Below are positions 1 through 8,761 of a stretch of DNA of 64,000 bases, in pieces. Where the stretch lies: NCBI RefSeq assembly GCF_004358185.1, contig NZ_SMUV01000073.1, positions 239,454 through 303,453 on the forward strand, written 5' to 3'. Made by a program: the position numbers and the translations under genes. This DNA comes from Antarcticimicrobium luteum. GTDB lineage: Bacteria; Pseudomonadota; Alphaproteobacteria; Rhodobacterales; Rhodobacteraceae. Positions within the stretch are counted from its first letter, which is position 1. Each line of letters begins with the position of its first letter. The notes below the pieces were generated by a model, which saw nothing but the letters and a program-made list of their open reading frames with translations, was not told the DNA's origin and did not search any database.

Positions 1-323
1 CGGAACTGATCGGTCCAGATCTGTTTGACGGTCTTGGGCGAGACGGTCGGAAAGATCGCCTTGCGCTCGGACATATGTGCGTCACCGTCCTTGCGCATCA
101 TGTTCTGGCCCATCAGCACGGTCATCAGACCGCCCGGCTGGTCGGAGGAGAACACCTCGATCTTCTTTTCGTTCTCGAAGATGTCGTCGCGCCGGGTCAG
201 CAGGGTGACCCCCAGTTGCGGCACCCGGAGCACCGGCCCCTGCGCGCGCATGCGTTTCAGGTCGGGATAGGGGTCGGCCCAGAACGCGGCCGGGTCGATC
301 TCGTAGACGGGGGCATCTGACAT
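1..323 (-). CDS. Cytochrome P450, N-terminal part (gene runs off the window)
   Basis: The frame opens with ATG at 323-321 behind a GGAGAG ribosome site and encodes about 107 residues before the window edge. The protein starts MSDAPVYEIDPAAFWADPYP and continues with the usual P450 N-terminal layout (beta-1 strands, then the B-C region). The HMSER segment fits the helix-C H-x3-R pair that contacts haem propionates. The haem-binding cysteine loop lies outside the window, so the substrate cannot be guessed. The gene is divergent from a MarR regulator, and two copies of one palindrome lie between them, which suggests the regulator represses the P450. The family call is fairly safe; the function is open. 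Confidence 0.8.
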   Translation of the reverse strand, partial: MSDAPVYEIDPAAFWADPYPDLKRMRAQGPVLRVPQLGVTLLTRRDDIFENEKKIEVFSSDQPGGLMTVLMGQNMMRKDGDAHMSERKAIFPTVSPKTVKQIWTDQF

Positions 324-349
324 GGCGGCTCTCCTCCCTCGGTCTCTGA

Positions 350-396
350 TGTTGTCAGGTCAACACGATCTGCCGGTACTGTTGTCATGTCAACAC
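350..396. promoter_or_regulatory. Paired palindromic operators between P450 and marR genes
   Basis: GTTGTCAGGTCAAC (351-364) and GTTGTCATGTCAAC (381-394) are near-identical imperfect palindromes with their starts exactly 30 bp apart, about three helical turns. They lie between the divergent P450 and MarR genes. Two in-phase copies of one palindrome next to a MarR gene are the usual arrangement for autoregulation plus control of the divergent gene. The binding protein is inferred. Confidence 0.7.
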
Positions 397-416
397 AAAT
401 CCCCTACCCTCCGGCC

Positions 417-950
417 ATGACCGACACCCCCGCGCCCGACGCCCTTCCCGACGAGCTGTACCTGATTGCCCCGGGCGATGTGCCGGGAGGACCGGCGCGG
501 CCAACACTGAGCTTTTCGCGCACCCCCACCGTGCTGCTGACCTTTGCCGCCAACCGGTTCACCCGGGCCGCCTCGCGCGAGTATCAGCAGAAATTCGGGA
601 TCGGGGCGATGGACTGGCGGATGCTGGTGATGCTGACGCGCGAGCCGGGCAGCACGGTCAGCCATGCCGCCCGCACCATCGGCATCGACAAGGCTGCGGT
701 CAGCCGCAGCCTGCGGCGGCTGGAGACCGCGGGGCTGGCGGCGGCGGTACAGACCGGCCCGGACGAACGCCGCAAGAGCTGGACGCTGACCCAGGCCGGC
801 AATGAAACGCATGACCGGGTTCTCGTCCACGCGCTGGGGCGGCTGCGTCAGCTGATGGCCGGGTTCGATCCCGAGGAGATCCGCAACTTTACCGGCTATC
901 TCGCACGGATGCTGGACAATCTCGACGCCGCCTTTGACGACGACGCCTGA
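417..950 (+). CDS. MarR family transcriptional regulator
   Basis: A 177-residue protein with a winged-helix core. After a roughly 45-residue N-terminal extension come a dimerisation helix and the HTH (GSTVSHAARTIGIDKAAVSR, then LRRLETAGLAAA), the wing (TGPDERRKSWTLT) and C-terminal dimer helices. An in-frame ATG at 387 lies inside the second palindromic operator, so I prefer 417, although neither start has a clear ribosome site. It is divergent from the cytochrome P450 and probably controls that gene and itself through the two palindromes. The ligand is unknown. Confidence 0.85.
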   Translation: MTDTPAPDALPDELYLIAPGDVPGGPARPTLSFSRTPTVLLTFAANRFTRAASREYQQKFGIGAMDWRMLVMLTREPGSTVSHAARTIGIDKAAVSRSLRRLETAGLAAAVQTGPDERRKSWTLTQAGNETHDRVLVHALGRLRQLMAGFDPEEIRNFTGYLARMLDNLDAAFDDDA

Positions 951-968
951 CGGCGACGGCTGGCCCGG

Positions 969-1913
969 TCAGTAGATCTTGGGCACGTAGAGCTCGTCGG
1001 GCAGCACCCGCCGTTCGTAATCGGGGTTGTAGACCCGTTCGGGCAACTCGACCTTTTCGTGCTCCACATCCTCATAGGGGATCTTGGTCAGCAGATGCTC
1101 GATGCAGTTCAGCCGTTCGCGTTTCTTGTCGTTGCCCTCGACGATGTACCAGGGCGCCTCGGGGATGTTGGTGCGCGCGAACATCTCTTCCTTGGCCTTG
1201 GTGTAATCCTCCCAGCGGATGCGGGATTCCAGATCCATCGGCGACAGTTTCCACTGTTTCATCGGGTCGTGGATGCGCATCAGGAACCGCAGCTGCTGTT
1301 CCTCGTCGGTGATCGAGAACCAGTATTTCAGCAGGATGATGCCCGAGCGGGCCAGCATCCGTTCGAATTCCGGAACGTCCTGGAAGAATTGTTCAACCTG
1401 ATCCTCGGAGGCAAAGCCCATCACCCGCTCGACCCCGGCGCGGTTGTACCAGGAACGATCGAACAGCACGATTTCCCCCGCCGCCGGCAGATGCGGCACG
1501 TAGCGCTGGAAATACCACTGGCTCTGTTCCCGGCGCGACGGCGCGGGCAGCGCCACGACGCGGGCGATGCGCGGGTTGAGCCGCTGGGTGATCCGCTTGA
1601 TCACCCCGCCCTTGCCGGCGCTGTCGCGGCCCTCGAACAGGATGCAGACCTTGGCGCCGGTGTGTTCGACCCAGTCCTGGACCTTGATCAGTTCGGCCTG
1701 AAGCCGCAGCAGATTGTGGAAATAGACCCTGCGGTCGAGCATCTCGGGATGCGCTTCCTTATAGATCTTGCGGATTTCGAGCGACAGCATCGGCTCCGCG
1801 AACTCGATCTCGATATCCTCGTCGAACGTGTCCTGCAGTTCGGCCTGAAGCCAGTCCAGCGAATGGTTGCCACTCTCGTCGGTCAAATCCCGCTCCCGTG
1901 TTTCGCGTTTCAT
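969..1913 (-). CDS. ppk2: Polyphosphate kinase 2 (PPK2 family)
   Basis: A 314-residue PPK2-type kinase, which transfers phosphate between polyphosphate and nucleoside diphosphates. Walker A reads EGRDSAGKGG (about 94-103) and the lid/Walker B region reads DRSWYNRAGVERVMGF (from about 152), both diagnostic. Length fits the single-domain (class I) group. I start at MKRETRER; a longer frame opens at 1973 but its N-terminus does not look like the family. The gene stands alone between the marR gene and the lrp gene. Which nucleotide is preferred cannot be told by eye. Confidence 0.92.
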   Translation of the reverse strand: MKRETRERDLTDESGNHSLDWLQAELQDTFDEDIEIEFAEPMLSLEIRKIYKEAHPEMLDRRVYFHNLLRLQAELIKVQDWVEHTGAKVCILFEGRDSAGKGGVIKRITQRLNPRIARVVALPAPSRREQSQWYFQRYVPHLPAAGEIVLFDRSWYNRAGVERVMGFASEDQVEQFFQDVPEFERMLARSGIILLKYWFSITDEEQQLRFLMRIHDPMKQWKLSPMDLESRIRWEDYTKAKEEMFARTNIPEAPWYIVEGNDKKRERLNCIEHLLTKIPYEDVEHEKVELPERVYNPDYERRVLPDELYVPKIY

Positions 1914-2039
1914 CCCGGGGCTACCCCCATGGTGTAAAGTTTTGGTGTCAGAGCCCGGTGGATACAAGGGCAACGACCCGGAGAAACGACGCGCCGGCCC
2001 CGGAATTTTCCACGCGCCGGCCGGGTGCCCCCCTGCCGC

Positions 2040-2498
2040 TCAGACCGGCAATGCGGTGGTCCGGCAAACGGTCCGCAGCGCAAAGCTCGATTGCATCTGC
2101 GCCACCCGCGGCAGGCGCGACAGGTACTGGCGATGGATGCGGGCGAAATCCTCGGTGTCCTCGGCCACGATCTTGAGGATGTAGTCAGCGGTTCCCGCCA
2201 TCAGATGGCATTCCAGAACCGACGGGATTTTCGCCACGGCCCGCTCGAACGCGTCCAGCACCTCATCGGCCTGGGCCTGCAGGGTGATCTCGACAAAGAC
2301 CGTCGTGGGCACACCCATCTTGCGTTCGTCGAGCAGCGCGACATAGTCGCGGATATAGCCCTCGCTCTCCAGCCGCTGTACACGGCGATGGCAGGCCGAG
2401 GGCGACAGGTTGACCTGTTCGGACAGTTCCGCGTTCGACATCCGCCCCTTTTTCTGGAGCGCGTCGAGAATCCGGCGATCTGTTGCATCAAGCGTCAT
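2040..2498 (-). CDS. Lrp/AsnC family regulator, probably of alanine dehydrogenase
   Basis: A 152-residue Lrp/AsnC protein: N-terminal HTH (DRRILDALQKKGRMSNAELS, then LSPSACHRRVQRLESEGYI) and a C-terminal RAM ligand-binding domain (about 65-145). It is divergent from ald, with a perfect 8-5-8 inverted repeat between the genes. Lrp-type regulators beside ald commonly activate it in response to alanine, so that is the likely job. Regulation of ald by this protein is inferred from position. Confidence 0.9.
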   Translation of the reverse strand: MTLDATDRRILDALQKKGRMSNAELSEQVNLSPSACHRRVQRLESEGYIRDYVALLDERKMGVPTTVFVEITLQAQADEVLDAFERAVAKIPSVLECHLMAGTADYILKIVAEDTEDFARIHRQYLSRLPRVAQMQSSFALRTVCRTTALPV

Positions 2499-2529
2499 CG
2501 GCGCACACCTTTTGCGGAAAATATATCAT

Positions 2530-2550
2530 TTGTCGAAGACTATTCGACAA
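2530..2550. promoter_or_regulatory. Lrp-type operator, TTGTCGAA-5-TTCGACAA
   Basis: A perfect inverted repeat of 8-bp arms with a 5-bp spacer lies 31 bp upstream of the lrp start and about 92 bp upstream of ald. It sits in an AT-rich stretch that should contain the promoters. It is the only strong palindrome in this divergent region, and its position suggests control of both genes. Confidence 0.65.
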
Positions 2551-2642
2551 TACCCCCTGATGACGAGCCAAGATTTCACGGAAATTGCGCGCGACTTCGC
2601 CTATTTATTAGGCACAGAACAAACCCGAAGGGAGGAGGCACC

Positions 2643-3761
2643 ATGAAAATCGGTTGCCCGAAAGAAATCAAGCCACAGGAATTCCGCGTCGGCGTCACGC
2701 CCAATGCCGCGCATGAGGCGGTGATGCACGGCCATCAGGTCGTTATCGAGACCGGCGCCGGCGCCGGCGCCGGATTCGACGACGCCGCCTATGAGGCCGC
2801 CGGCGCGACGATCCTGCAGACCGCCGAGGAAATCTTTGCCACCGCCGACATGATCGTCAAGGTGAAAGAGCCGCAGCCGGTCGAACGCAAGATGCTGCGC
2901 GAGGGGCAACTGCTGTTCACCTATCTGCACCTGGCCCCCGATCCGGAACAGACCCGCGATCTGCTCGCCTCGGGCTGCACCGCGATCGCCTATGAAACCG
3001 TCACCGACGACCGCGGCGGCCTGCCGCTGCTGGCGCCGATGTCCGAGGTGGCCGGACGGCTGGCACCCCAGGTCGGCGCCTGGACGCTGCAAAAGGCCAA
3101 TGGCGGGCGTGGTGTGCTGATGGGCGGCGTGCCCGGCGTCGGCCCGGCCAAGGTTCTGGTCATCGGCGGCGGCGTCGTGGGCACCCATGCCGCCCGTATC
3201 GCTGCGGGCATGGGCGCGGACGTCACCGTTCTGGACCGTTCGCTGCCACGGCTGCGCTATCTGGACGATGTCTTTGGCGGCACGTTCAGCACCGGCTATT
3301 CCTCGGCCGGGCTGCTGGCCGAACATCTGGGCGAGGCCGACATGGTGATCGGCGCGGTGCTGATCCCCGGTGCCGAGGCGCCCAAGCTGGTGCGCCGCGA
3401 TCAGTTTGCCGGCATGAAGCCCGGCGCGGCGCTGGTCGATGTGGCGATCGACCAGGGCGGCTGTTTCGAGACCTCGCGCGCGACCACCCATGCCGATCCC
3501 ATCTATGAGGTGGACGGGATCATGCATTACTGCGTCGCCAACATGCCCGGCGCGGTCGCGCGCACCTCGACCATCGCGCTCGGCAATGCCACCATGCCCT
3601 TCATGCTGGCGCTGGCGGACAAGGGGTGGAGACAGGCCTGCCTCGACGATCCGCACCTACTGGACGGGCTGAACGTGCATGCGGGCCAGCTGACCTATTA
3701 CGCGGTCGGCAAGGCGCTGGGGATCGACGTGGTCTCGCCGCAGGTCATCGTGAAGTCCTGA
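2643..3761 (+). CDS. ald: Alanine dehydrogenase
   Basis: A 372-residue enzyme that interconverts L-alanine with pyruvate and ammonia using NAD. The start follows a strong GGGAGGAGG ribosome site. Active-site residues Lys75 (KVKEP) and His96 (YLHLA) are in their expected places, and the NAD-binding glycine motif GGGVVG is at 175-180. Length matches the family. It is divergent from an Lrp-type regulator and followed by a good rho-independent terminator, so it is a single-gene unit, probably induced by alanine. Confidence 0.97.
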   Translation: MKIGCPKEIKPQEFRVGVTPNAAHEAVMHGHQVVIETGAGAGAGFDDAAYEAAGATILQTAEEIFATADMIVKVKEPQPVERKMLREGQLLFTYLHLAPDPEQTRDLLASGCTAIAYETVTDDRGGLPLLAPMSEVAGRLAPQVGAWTLQKANGGRGVLMGGVPGVGPAKVLVIGGGVVGTHAARIAAGMGADVTVLDRSLPRLRYLDDVFGGTFSTGYSSAGLLAEHLGEADMVIGAVLIPGAEAPKLVRRDQFAGMKPGAALVDVAIDQGGCFETSRATTHADPIYEVDGIMHYCVANMPGAVARTSTIALGNATMPFMLALADKGWRQACLDDPHLLDGLNVHAGQLTYYAVGKALGIDVVSPQVIVKS

Positions 3762-3801
3762 TCTTCGCTTACGCCGGGGGCACCCCTTCTGCCCCAGGTG
3801 C

Positions 3802-3832
3802 GCCGGTCGGGTTCGCCCGGCCGGCATTTTTC
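3802..3832 (+). terminator. Rho-independent terminator of ald
   Basis: A 10-bp stem (GCCGGTCGGG / CCCGGCCGGC, one mismatch, TTCG loop) is followed by ATTTTTCTT. It begins 40 bp after the ald stop codon. Confidence 0.85.
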
Positions 3833-3856
3833 TTGCCTGACGGCCTCCGCGCGCAA

Positions 3857-3886
3857 AGAAAAACCGGCCGGAAAATCCGGCCGGTT
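3857..3886 (-). terminator. Rho-independent terminator of mscS
   Basis: A perfect 11-bp stem (AACCGGCCGGA / TCCGGCCGGTT, loop AAA). Read on the minus strand it is followed by a T-rich tail (TTTTTCTTT counting the stem end), placed 25 bp beyond the mscS stop. Confidence 0.85.
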
Positions 3887-3910
3887 CAAACTGTACAAAA
3901 CGCAGGCGAT

Positions 3911-4717
3911 TCACCCCTGTTTCTGTATCTCTACCTGATGCGGATAGGGGATCGAGATGCCGCCCTTGTCGAACGCCTCTTTCACCGCCTTGGTCAGGAT
4001 GAATTTCAGATCCCAGTAATCGCCCGCGTCGCACCACAGCCGCGCGGTGAGATCGACCGAACTGTCGCCCAGATTGGTCACCCGCGCCCAGGGTTCCGGG
4101 TCCGAGTGCACGCGGCCATCGGCCCGGGCGGTGTCCAGGATGATCTGCATCGCCGTGTCGGCGTCGTCACCATAGTCGATCCCGAAGGTCAGATCGACGC
4201 GCCGGGTCGGATGGGCGGAATAGTTGATGATAATCTCGCCCCAGGCCTTGCCGTTGGGTACGATGATCTGCACGTTGTCCGCCGTCGCCAGCTCGGTGGT
4301 GAAAAGGGTGAGATCCTTCACCGTGCCCGAGGTGCCCCCGATGTCGATGAACTGGCCAAGCTTGTAGGGACGGAAGATCACCAGCATCACGCCTGCGGCC
4401 AGATCGCTGAGCGTGCCCTGCAACGCCAGACCGATGGCCAGCGAGGCCGCGCCGAGGATGGCGACGATGCTGGTGGCCTGGATGCCGAAAATGCCCAGAA
4501 CCGCGACCAGAACGACCGCCAGGATCACCCATTTGACCGTGCTGGCCAGGAAATTGCCCAGTGTCGGGTCGATTTGCGGTGTGGCGTTCACCCTGCGCCG
4601 GACCAGCCCGCCGATGGCGCCGGCCGCGATCCAGCCGAGGATCAGAACGACCACCGCCTTGACGACATTGAGGATCAGCGGCGCCAACGCGCTCATCTCA
4701 CCGGTAAAATGTTGCAC
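3911..4717 (-). CDS. MscS-type small mechanosensitive channel
   Basis: A 268-residue inner-membrane channel that opens under membrane tension and releases solutes during hypo-osmotic shock. There are about three TM segments in the first 125 residues. The pore helix (ILGAASLAIGLALQGTLSDL) has the alternating Ala/Gly pattern of MscS TM3. The cytoplasmic beta and alpha/beta domains follow. It lies downstream of mscL on the same strand, 79 bp away, with a GC-rich inverted repeat (arms 4741-4748 and 4777-4784) in the gap that may reduce read-through. Confidence 0.93.
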   Translation of the reverse strand: MQHFTGEMSALAPLILNVVKAVVVLILGWIAAGAIGGLVRRRVNATPQIDPTLGNFLASTVKWVILAVVLVAVLGIFGIQATSIVAILGAASLAIGLALQGTLSDLAAGVMLVIFRPYKLGQFIDIGGTSGTVKDLTLFTTELATADNVQIIVPNGKAWGEIIINYSAHPTRRVDLTFGIDYGDDADTAMQIILDTARADGRVHSDPEPWARVTNLGDSSVDLTARLWCDAGDYWDLKFILTKAVKEAFDKGGISIPYPHQVEIQKQG

Positions 4718-4796
4718 TCAAATCTCCTTTCTATCGGCAAGACGGCCCGTCCCGAAGGCGGGTCGCCGCCCGGACAGGGCCGTCCTGCGCATGGGT

Positions 4797-5231
4797 TTAC
4801 CGTTTCAGCGCGTCGCGGATTTCCAGCAGAACGTCCAGCTCGGACGGCCCCGATGGCTCGGCCTCGGCCGTGGTTTCCTCTTCCTCGCGCAGCGCCATAT
4901 CCTTCACCTTGTTGACGTAGCGCACCAGCATGAAGACGACAAAGGCGATGATCAGAAAATTGATGACCGCCATGATGAAGGCGCCATAGGCAAAGACGGC
5001 CGCCCCCACCTCGCGCGCGGCCTCAAGGCTGGCGCCCGGGGCCACCTCGCCTGACAGCACGACATAGAGATTGGTGAAATCCACCCCACCCAGAAACAGC
5101 CCGACGATGGGATTGATCAGATCCCCCACCATGGACTTGACGATCGCGGTGAAGGCAGCGCCGATAATGATGCCGACCGCCATGTCCATCACGTTGCCCT
5201 TTGCGATGAAGTCTCGGAATTCCTTGATCAT
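4797..5231 (-). CDS. mscL: Large-conductance mechanosensitive channel MscL
   Basis: A 144-residue channel subunit. The N-terminus [20 protein letters not shown] is the conserved amphipathic helix plus the start of TM1. The periplasmic loop (about 45-80) and TM2 (about 80-105) follow, and the C-terminal helix ends near [12 protein letters not shown]. It acts as the last-resort pressure valve under osmotic downshock. The following gene is an MscS-type channel, so the two osmotic valves are grouped. Confidence 0.96.
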   Translation of the reverse strand: MIKEFRDFIAKGNVMDMAVGIIIGAAFTAIVKSMVGDLINPIVGLFLGGVDFTNLYVVLSGEVAPGASLEAAREVGAAVFAYGAFIMAVINFLIIAFVVFMLVRYVNKVKDMALREEEETTAEAEPSGPSELDVLLEIRDALKR

Positions 5232-5388
5232 GTCCCTTGGTCCCCATGAAATCGGGCGCTCTGCGTTTGCGCCTCAGGAAAGACTAGTGCAGCTTGCAGG
5301 TTCTGTGAACGCCTGCCGTCGCGGCGGCCGGGCCCTGTCATCGGGCCGGGAAATCGGCTATGCGGGGCGCGACCGAAAAGGACCGACC

Positions 5389-6087
5389 ATGCCCGATCTC
5401 TCTGCCTTCCCGATCACCCGCAAATGGCCGCCCCGCGATCCGGATGTGATCCAGCTCTACTCCTTTCCCACGCCGAACGGGGTCAAGGCCTCGATCATGC
5501 TCGAGGAAACCGGCCTGCCCTATGAGGCGCACAAGGTCACGCTGGCGGACGCGGATGTAAAAAGCGCCGAGTTCCTGTCGCTCAACCCCAACAACAAGAT
5601 CCCCGCCATCATCGACCCGAACGGGCCGGACGGCGGGCCGATGGCCCTGTTCGAAAGCGGCGCGATCCTGATCTATCTGGCGGAAAAGACCGGCAAGCTT
5701 CTTGGCGACACCGCGACCGAGCGGATGCAGATCATCCAGTGGCTGATGTGGCAGATGGGCGGGGTCGGCCCGATGTTCGGGCAGCTTGGATTCTTCTACG
5801 CCTTCGGCGGTGCCGAGATCGAGGATCCCCGCCCGCGCCAGCGCTATATCACTGAAACCCGGCGGCTGCTCGCGGTGCTGGAGGGGCGGCTGGAAGGGCG
5901 CGGCTGGGTCTGCGATGACTATTCCATCGCCGATATCGCCATCGCCCCCTGGCTGCGCGTGCTGGAGCGTTACGAGGCGCGCGAAATCGTGGGCTGGGCT
6001 GACTTTCCGCGCACGAACGCCTATCTTGATCGCTTCCTCCAGCGGCCGGCGGTGCAAACCGGGCTGGTCACCCCGCCGCGCGACTGA
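5389..6087 (+). CDS. Glutathione S-transferase family protein (YfcG/YghU-like)
   Basis: A 232-residue protein with an N-terminal thioredoxin-like glutathione-binding fold (IQLYSFPTPNGVKASIMLEE, LNPNNKIPAI, ESGAILIYLAEKTG) and an all-helical C-terminal domain. The TPNG segment is typical of the Nu-class disulfide oxidoreductase group (YfcG, YghU) rather than xenobiotic-conjugating enzymes. I chose the ATG at 5389, after GACCGAAAAGGACCGACC, because the frame further upstream overlaps the mscL promoter region and lacks family similarity. The substrate is unknown. Confidence 0.9.
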   Translation: MPDLSAFPITRKWPPRDPDVIQLYSFPTPNGVKASIMLEETGLPYEAHKVTLADADVKSAEFLSLNPNNKIPAIIDPNGPDGGPMALFESGAILIYLAEKTGKLLGDTATERMQIIQWLMWQMGGVGPMFGQLGFFYAFGGAEIEDPRPRQRYITETRRLLAVLEGRLEGRGWVCDDYSIADIAIAPWLRVLERYEAREIVGWADFPRTNAYLDRFLQRPAVQTGLVTPPRD

Positions 6088-6109
6088 TCGCGCGCGGCGC
6101 GGACAAGGC

Positions 6110-6757
6110 TCAGCCAGGCCACCGGAAGCCGGTCAGATGCTCCGGCGCCTCGACGCCATCCAGGTTGCGCGGATCGGGCTGCAGCGGGCCCACCCGGGTC
6201 TCGACCGGGATTACACCGGCCCAGATCGGCAGCGCGTAATCCTCTTCATCGTCACCCGGAGGGCCGCTGCGGACCTTGGCGGAGCCCTCGGCAATCTTCA
6301 GGCCCAGCACCGTGGTCGCCTTCAGCTCCTGTGCATTGTTCGGGCGCAGCATCGCCGCCCGCCCCGGCCAGAGCCCATCGACAAAGGTCGAGAGCCGCGC
6401 CTCCTTCTCCTCCTCCGGCACCACGAAGGCGGTCCCGAACAGCATGACCGACCGCGAGTTGACCGAGTGATGGAAACCCGAGCGCGCCATCACGAAACCG
6501 TCCAGGATCGAGACGGTCAGGCAGACCTCGGCCCCCTTGCTGGCGCGCAGCGCCCGGCTGGCGCTGGAACCGTGCCAATAGACGTGATCGCCCTCGCGCC
6601 ATTGCAGGGTGGGCGTGACATAGGGCTTGCCGTCGATCACATAGCCCACGCTGCACATCGGCTGGGCGTCGAGAATGGCATTGACCGTGTCCCGGTCGTG
6701 CAGGCCGCGCTCATGCGCGCGGCGCAGGCGGCTGCGGTCGGTGATCTCCAGCGACAT
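6110..6757 (-). CDS. Pyridoxamine 5'-phosphate oxidase-like flavin-binding protein
   Basis: A 215-residue split-barrel protein of the NimA/PNPOx-like group, starting MSLEITDRSRLRRAHERG after an AAAAGGA site. The segment LDAQPMCSVGYVIDGKPYVTPT and the YWHGSSASRALRA motif are typical FMN-binding elements of this family. It is divergent from a MocR/PdxR-type regulator with a 9-bp perfect inverted repeat between them, which suggests a PLP-linked control circuit. True PNP oxidase activity is not shown by the sequence; these proteins often have unknown substrates. Confidence 0.85.
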   Translation of the reverse strand: MSLEITDRSRLRRAHERGLHDRDTVNAILDAQPMCSVGYVIDGKPYVTPTLQWREGDHVYWHGSSASRALRASKGAEVCLTVSILDGFVMARSGFHHSVNSRSVMLFGTAFVVPEEEKEARLSTFVDGLWPGRAAMLRPNNAQELKATTVLGLKIAEGSAKVRSGPPGDDEEDYALPIWAGVIPVETRVGPLQPDPRNLDGVEAPEHLTGFRWPG

Positions 6758-6806
6758 CTGCGGTCCTTTTCGGTTGTGTGACTTGTCGCCGTCTCTGTGG
6801 CATGGG

Positions 6807-6854
6807 ATTGGTATTTCTGAAATGACCAGTTCTGACAAAATGACCAATACCAAT
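6807..6854. promoter_or_regulatory. MocR-type operator: ATTGGTATT ... AATACCAAT
   Basis: Perfect 9-bp arms at 6807-6815 and 6846-6854 flank two direct copies of AATGACCA (6821-6828 and 6839-6846). Mixed inverted and direct repeats in the divergent promoter are typical of MocR/PdxR regulators. The element overlaps both possible start codons of the regulator gene, so it would block its translation start region and promoter when bound. Confidence 0.65.
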
Positions 6855-8255
6855 TTTCAGGCCGCGCTGCTGGCGCTCGGCCTCGACCGGCGTGGCCGCC
6901 AGCCGCTCCACACACAGCTGACCGAGGCGCTGCGCCACCTGATCCTGATCGGACAGGCCGCCCCCGGCGCCCGTCTGCCCGCGAGCCGCCAGCTGGCGCT
7001 CGATCTCTCGGTGTCGCGCCAGACCGCGCTGACCGCGCTCGACCAGCTCATCGCCGAGGGCTATCTGGAAACCCGGCCCGGCGCCGGCACCTTCGTGGCG
7101 CGCGATCTGCCGGATCTGGCCCCGCCCGCCGCGCCCGGACCCGTCGGTCCCGTGCCCGAGGGGCCGCAACCGCTTCGCCCGTTCGAGCCGGGCATCCCCG
7201 ACATGACCCTGTTCCCCCACGCCGCCTGGGCGCGCCATCTGGACCGTGCCTGGCGGCGGCCGGACCCGGCACTGCTGGACCGGCCCGATCCGCTGGGCTG
7301 GCCGCCACTGCGCGCCGCCATCGCGGCGCATCTGGCCGCCTGGCGCGGCATCGCCTGCGCCGCGGGTCAGGTGGTGATCACTTCGGGCGCGGTGGAAACC
7401 TTCGAGCTGCTGGCGCACGCGGCCTTCCGCCCCGGCGAGGCGGTACTGACCGAAGAGCCCGGCTATGCCCCCATGCGCCGAGCGCTGCGGCGCGCGGGCC
7501 TCGGGACCACGCCCATGCCGGTGGACGGCGACGGCGCCCTCCTCCCGGAGGGGAGCGACGCCCGCGGCGCCATCGTCACCCCCTCGCGCCACCACCCCAC
7601 CGGCATGACCATGCCGCTGCCGCGCCGTCTGGCGCTGCTCGACTGGGCACAGCGGAGCGCGGCCTGGGTGATCGAGGACGATTACGACAGCGAGTTTCGC
7701 TATACCGGCGCGCCGCTGCCGGCGCTGGCCTCGCTGGCGGCGGAATGGACGATCTATGTCGGCAGCTTCTCCAAACTGCTCTCGCCCGCCCTGCGGCTGG
7801 GCTATTTCGTGGTGCCGGCCGCCCTGCTGACCCCGGTCCGCGCGGCGCTGGCGGAAACCGGCCCGCGCGCCTCGCTGGTGCCGCAACCGGCGCTGGCACG
7901 GTTCATGGAAAGCGGCGAGTTCGCCACCCACCTGCGGCGGATGCGCCGGATCTATGGCCAGCGGCAGAAGGTGCTGCGCGCCGCGCTCGCCCGCCATCTG
8001 CCCGACCACCTGACCGCGCCGCCGGACCCGTCGGGGATGCACCTGCTCTGCGGTATCGGGCCTGCCCTGCGCGGGCTTTCCGATACTGAAATCGCCGCCG
8101 AGGCAGCAGAGGCCGGGATCAGTCTGCGCGCCCTCTCCGCCTATTGGCCCGGCGGGGCCGGACCGCAGGGGCTTATCCTGGGCTATGCGGGCTTTGCCCC
8201 GGAGAGGATCGAGGCGGCGGTGATCCGCCTGACCGCCGCGCTCAGGACGGCTTAG
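6822..8255 (+). CDS. MocR/PdxR-type GntR regulator with aminotransferase-like domain
   Basis: A 477-residue fusion of an N-terminal GntR winged helix (about 20-90: TQLTEALRHLILIGQ, LPASRQLALDLSVSRQT, LETRPGAGTF) to a fold-I aminotransferase-like domain. The PLP-binding lysine is in SFSKLLSPALRLGY, about residue 318. Such proteins sense PLP or an amino-acid adduct. Starts at 6822 and 6840 are both possible and both lie in the operator. It is divergent from a PNPOx-like gene, its likely target. The stop overlaps the convergent YtoQ gene by 4 bp. Confidence 0.92.
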   Translation: MTSSDKMTNTNFQAALLALGLDRRGRQPLHTQLTEALRHLILIGQAAPGARLPASRQLALDLSVSRQTALTALDQLIAEGYLETRPGAGTFVARDLPDLAPPAAPGPVGPVPEGPQPLRPFEPGIPDMTLFPHAAWARHLDRAWRRPDPALLDRPDPLGWPPLRAAIAAHLAAWRGIACAAGQVVITSGAVETFELLAHAAFRPGEAVLTEEPGYAPMRRALRRAGLGTTPMPVDGDGALLPEGSDARGAIVTPSRHHPTGMTMPLPRRLALLDWAQRSAAWVIEDDYDSEFRYTGAPLPALASLAAEWTIYVGSFSKLLSPALRLGYFVVPAALLTPVRAALAETGPRASLVPQPALARFMESGEFATHLRRMRRIYGQRQKVLRAALARHLPDHLTAPPDPSGMHLLCGIGPALRGLSDTEIAAEAAEAGISLRALSAYWPGGAGPQGLILGYAGFAPERIEAAVIRLTAALRTA

Positions 8256-8701
8256 CCCGGCAGCGCGCCGGTCAGCACATAGCGCAGGATCTCGACCACC
8301 TGGGCCGGCTCTTCGGCCACGGCCAGTGCGGCGGCATGCACCTCTTTCAACGCATGCTGATGCTCCGGCGGGTTCAGCACGATGATCGACTTGCCCAGCG
8401 CCGCGGCATAACCTGCGTCAAAGGCCGCGTTCCACTGTTTGTATTTCTCGCCGAAACGCACCACTACAACATCGGCGTCCGCGATCCCCTTGCGGGTGCG
8501 GATGGCGTTGACCATCGCGCCCTTGTGATCGTGCCAGAACTTGTTGTCCTCCGCGCCCAGGATCGCCACACCGCAATCGTCGCTGGCAGCGTGATCGGTC
8601 ACCGGCGCGCTGAAGGCCACATCGAGCCCTTCGGCCCCGGCGATGATCTGTTCACGCCAGTCGGTGTGGATTTCGCCGGAAAGATAAACACTCAGGGTCA
8701 T
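8252..8701 (-). CDS. YtoQ family protein
   Basis: A 149-residue protein beginning MTLSVYLSGEIHTDWREQI, the hallmark start of the YtoQ family (a small alpha/beta fold related to nucleoside 2-deoxyribosyltransferases). The mid-region reads FSAPVTDHAASDDCGVAILG, and VRFGEKYKQWNAAFDAGYAA follows. The function of the family is not established. The 3' end overlaps that of the MocR gene by 4 bp, convergently. An upstream in-frame ATG (8737) would add 12 residues outside the family core. Confidence 0.85.
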   Translation of the reverse strand: MTLSVYLSGEIHTDWREQIIAGAEGLDVAFSAPVTDHAASDDCGVAILGAEDNKFWHDHKGAMVNAIRTRKGIADADVVVVRFGEKYKQWNAAFDAGYAAALGKSIIVLNPPEHQHALKEVHAAALAVAEEPAQVVEILRYVLTGALPG

Positions 8702-8761
8702 GGGCTGGTTCCTCGATTTCCTCGTTGCCTCCGACATAGCGCGCGGGCGCGCCCAAGGCCA

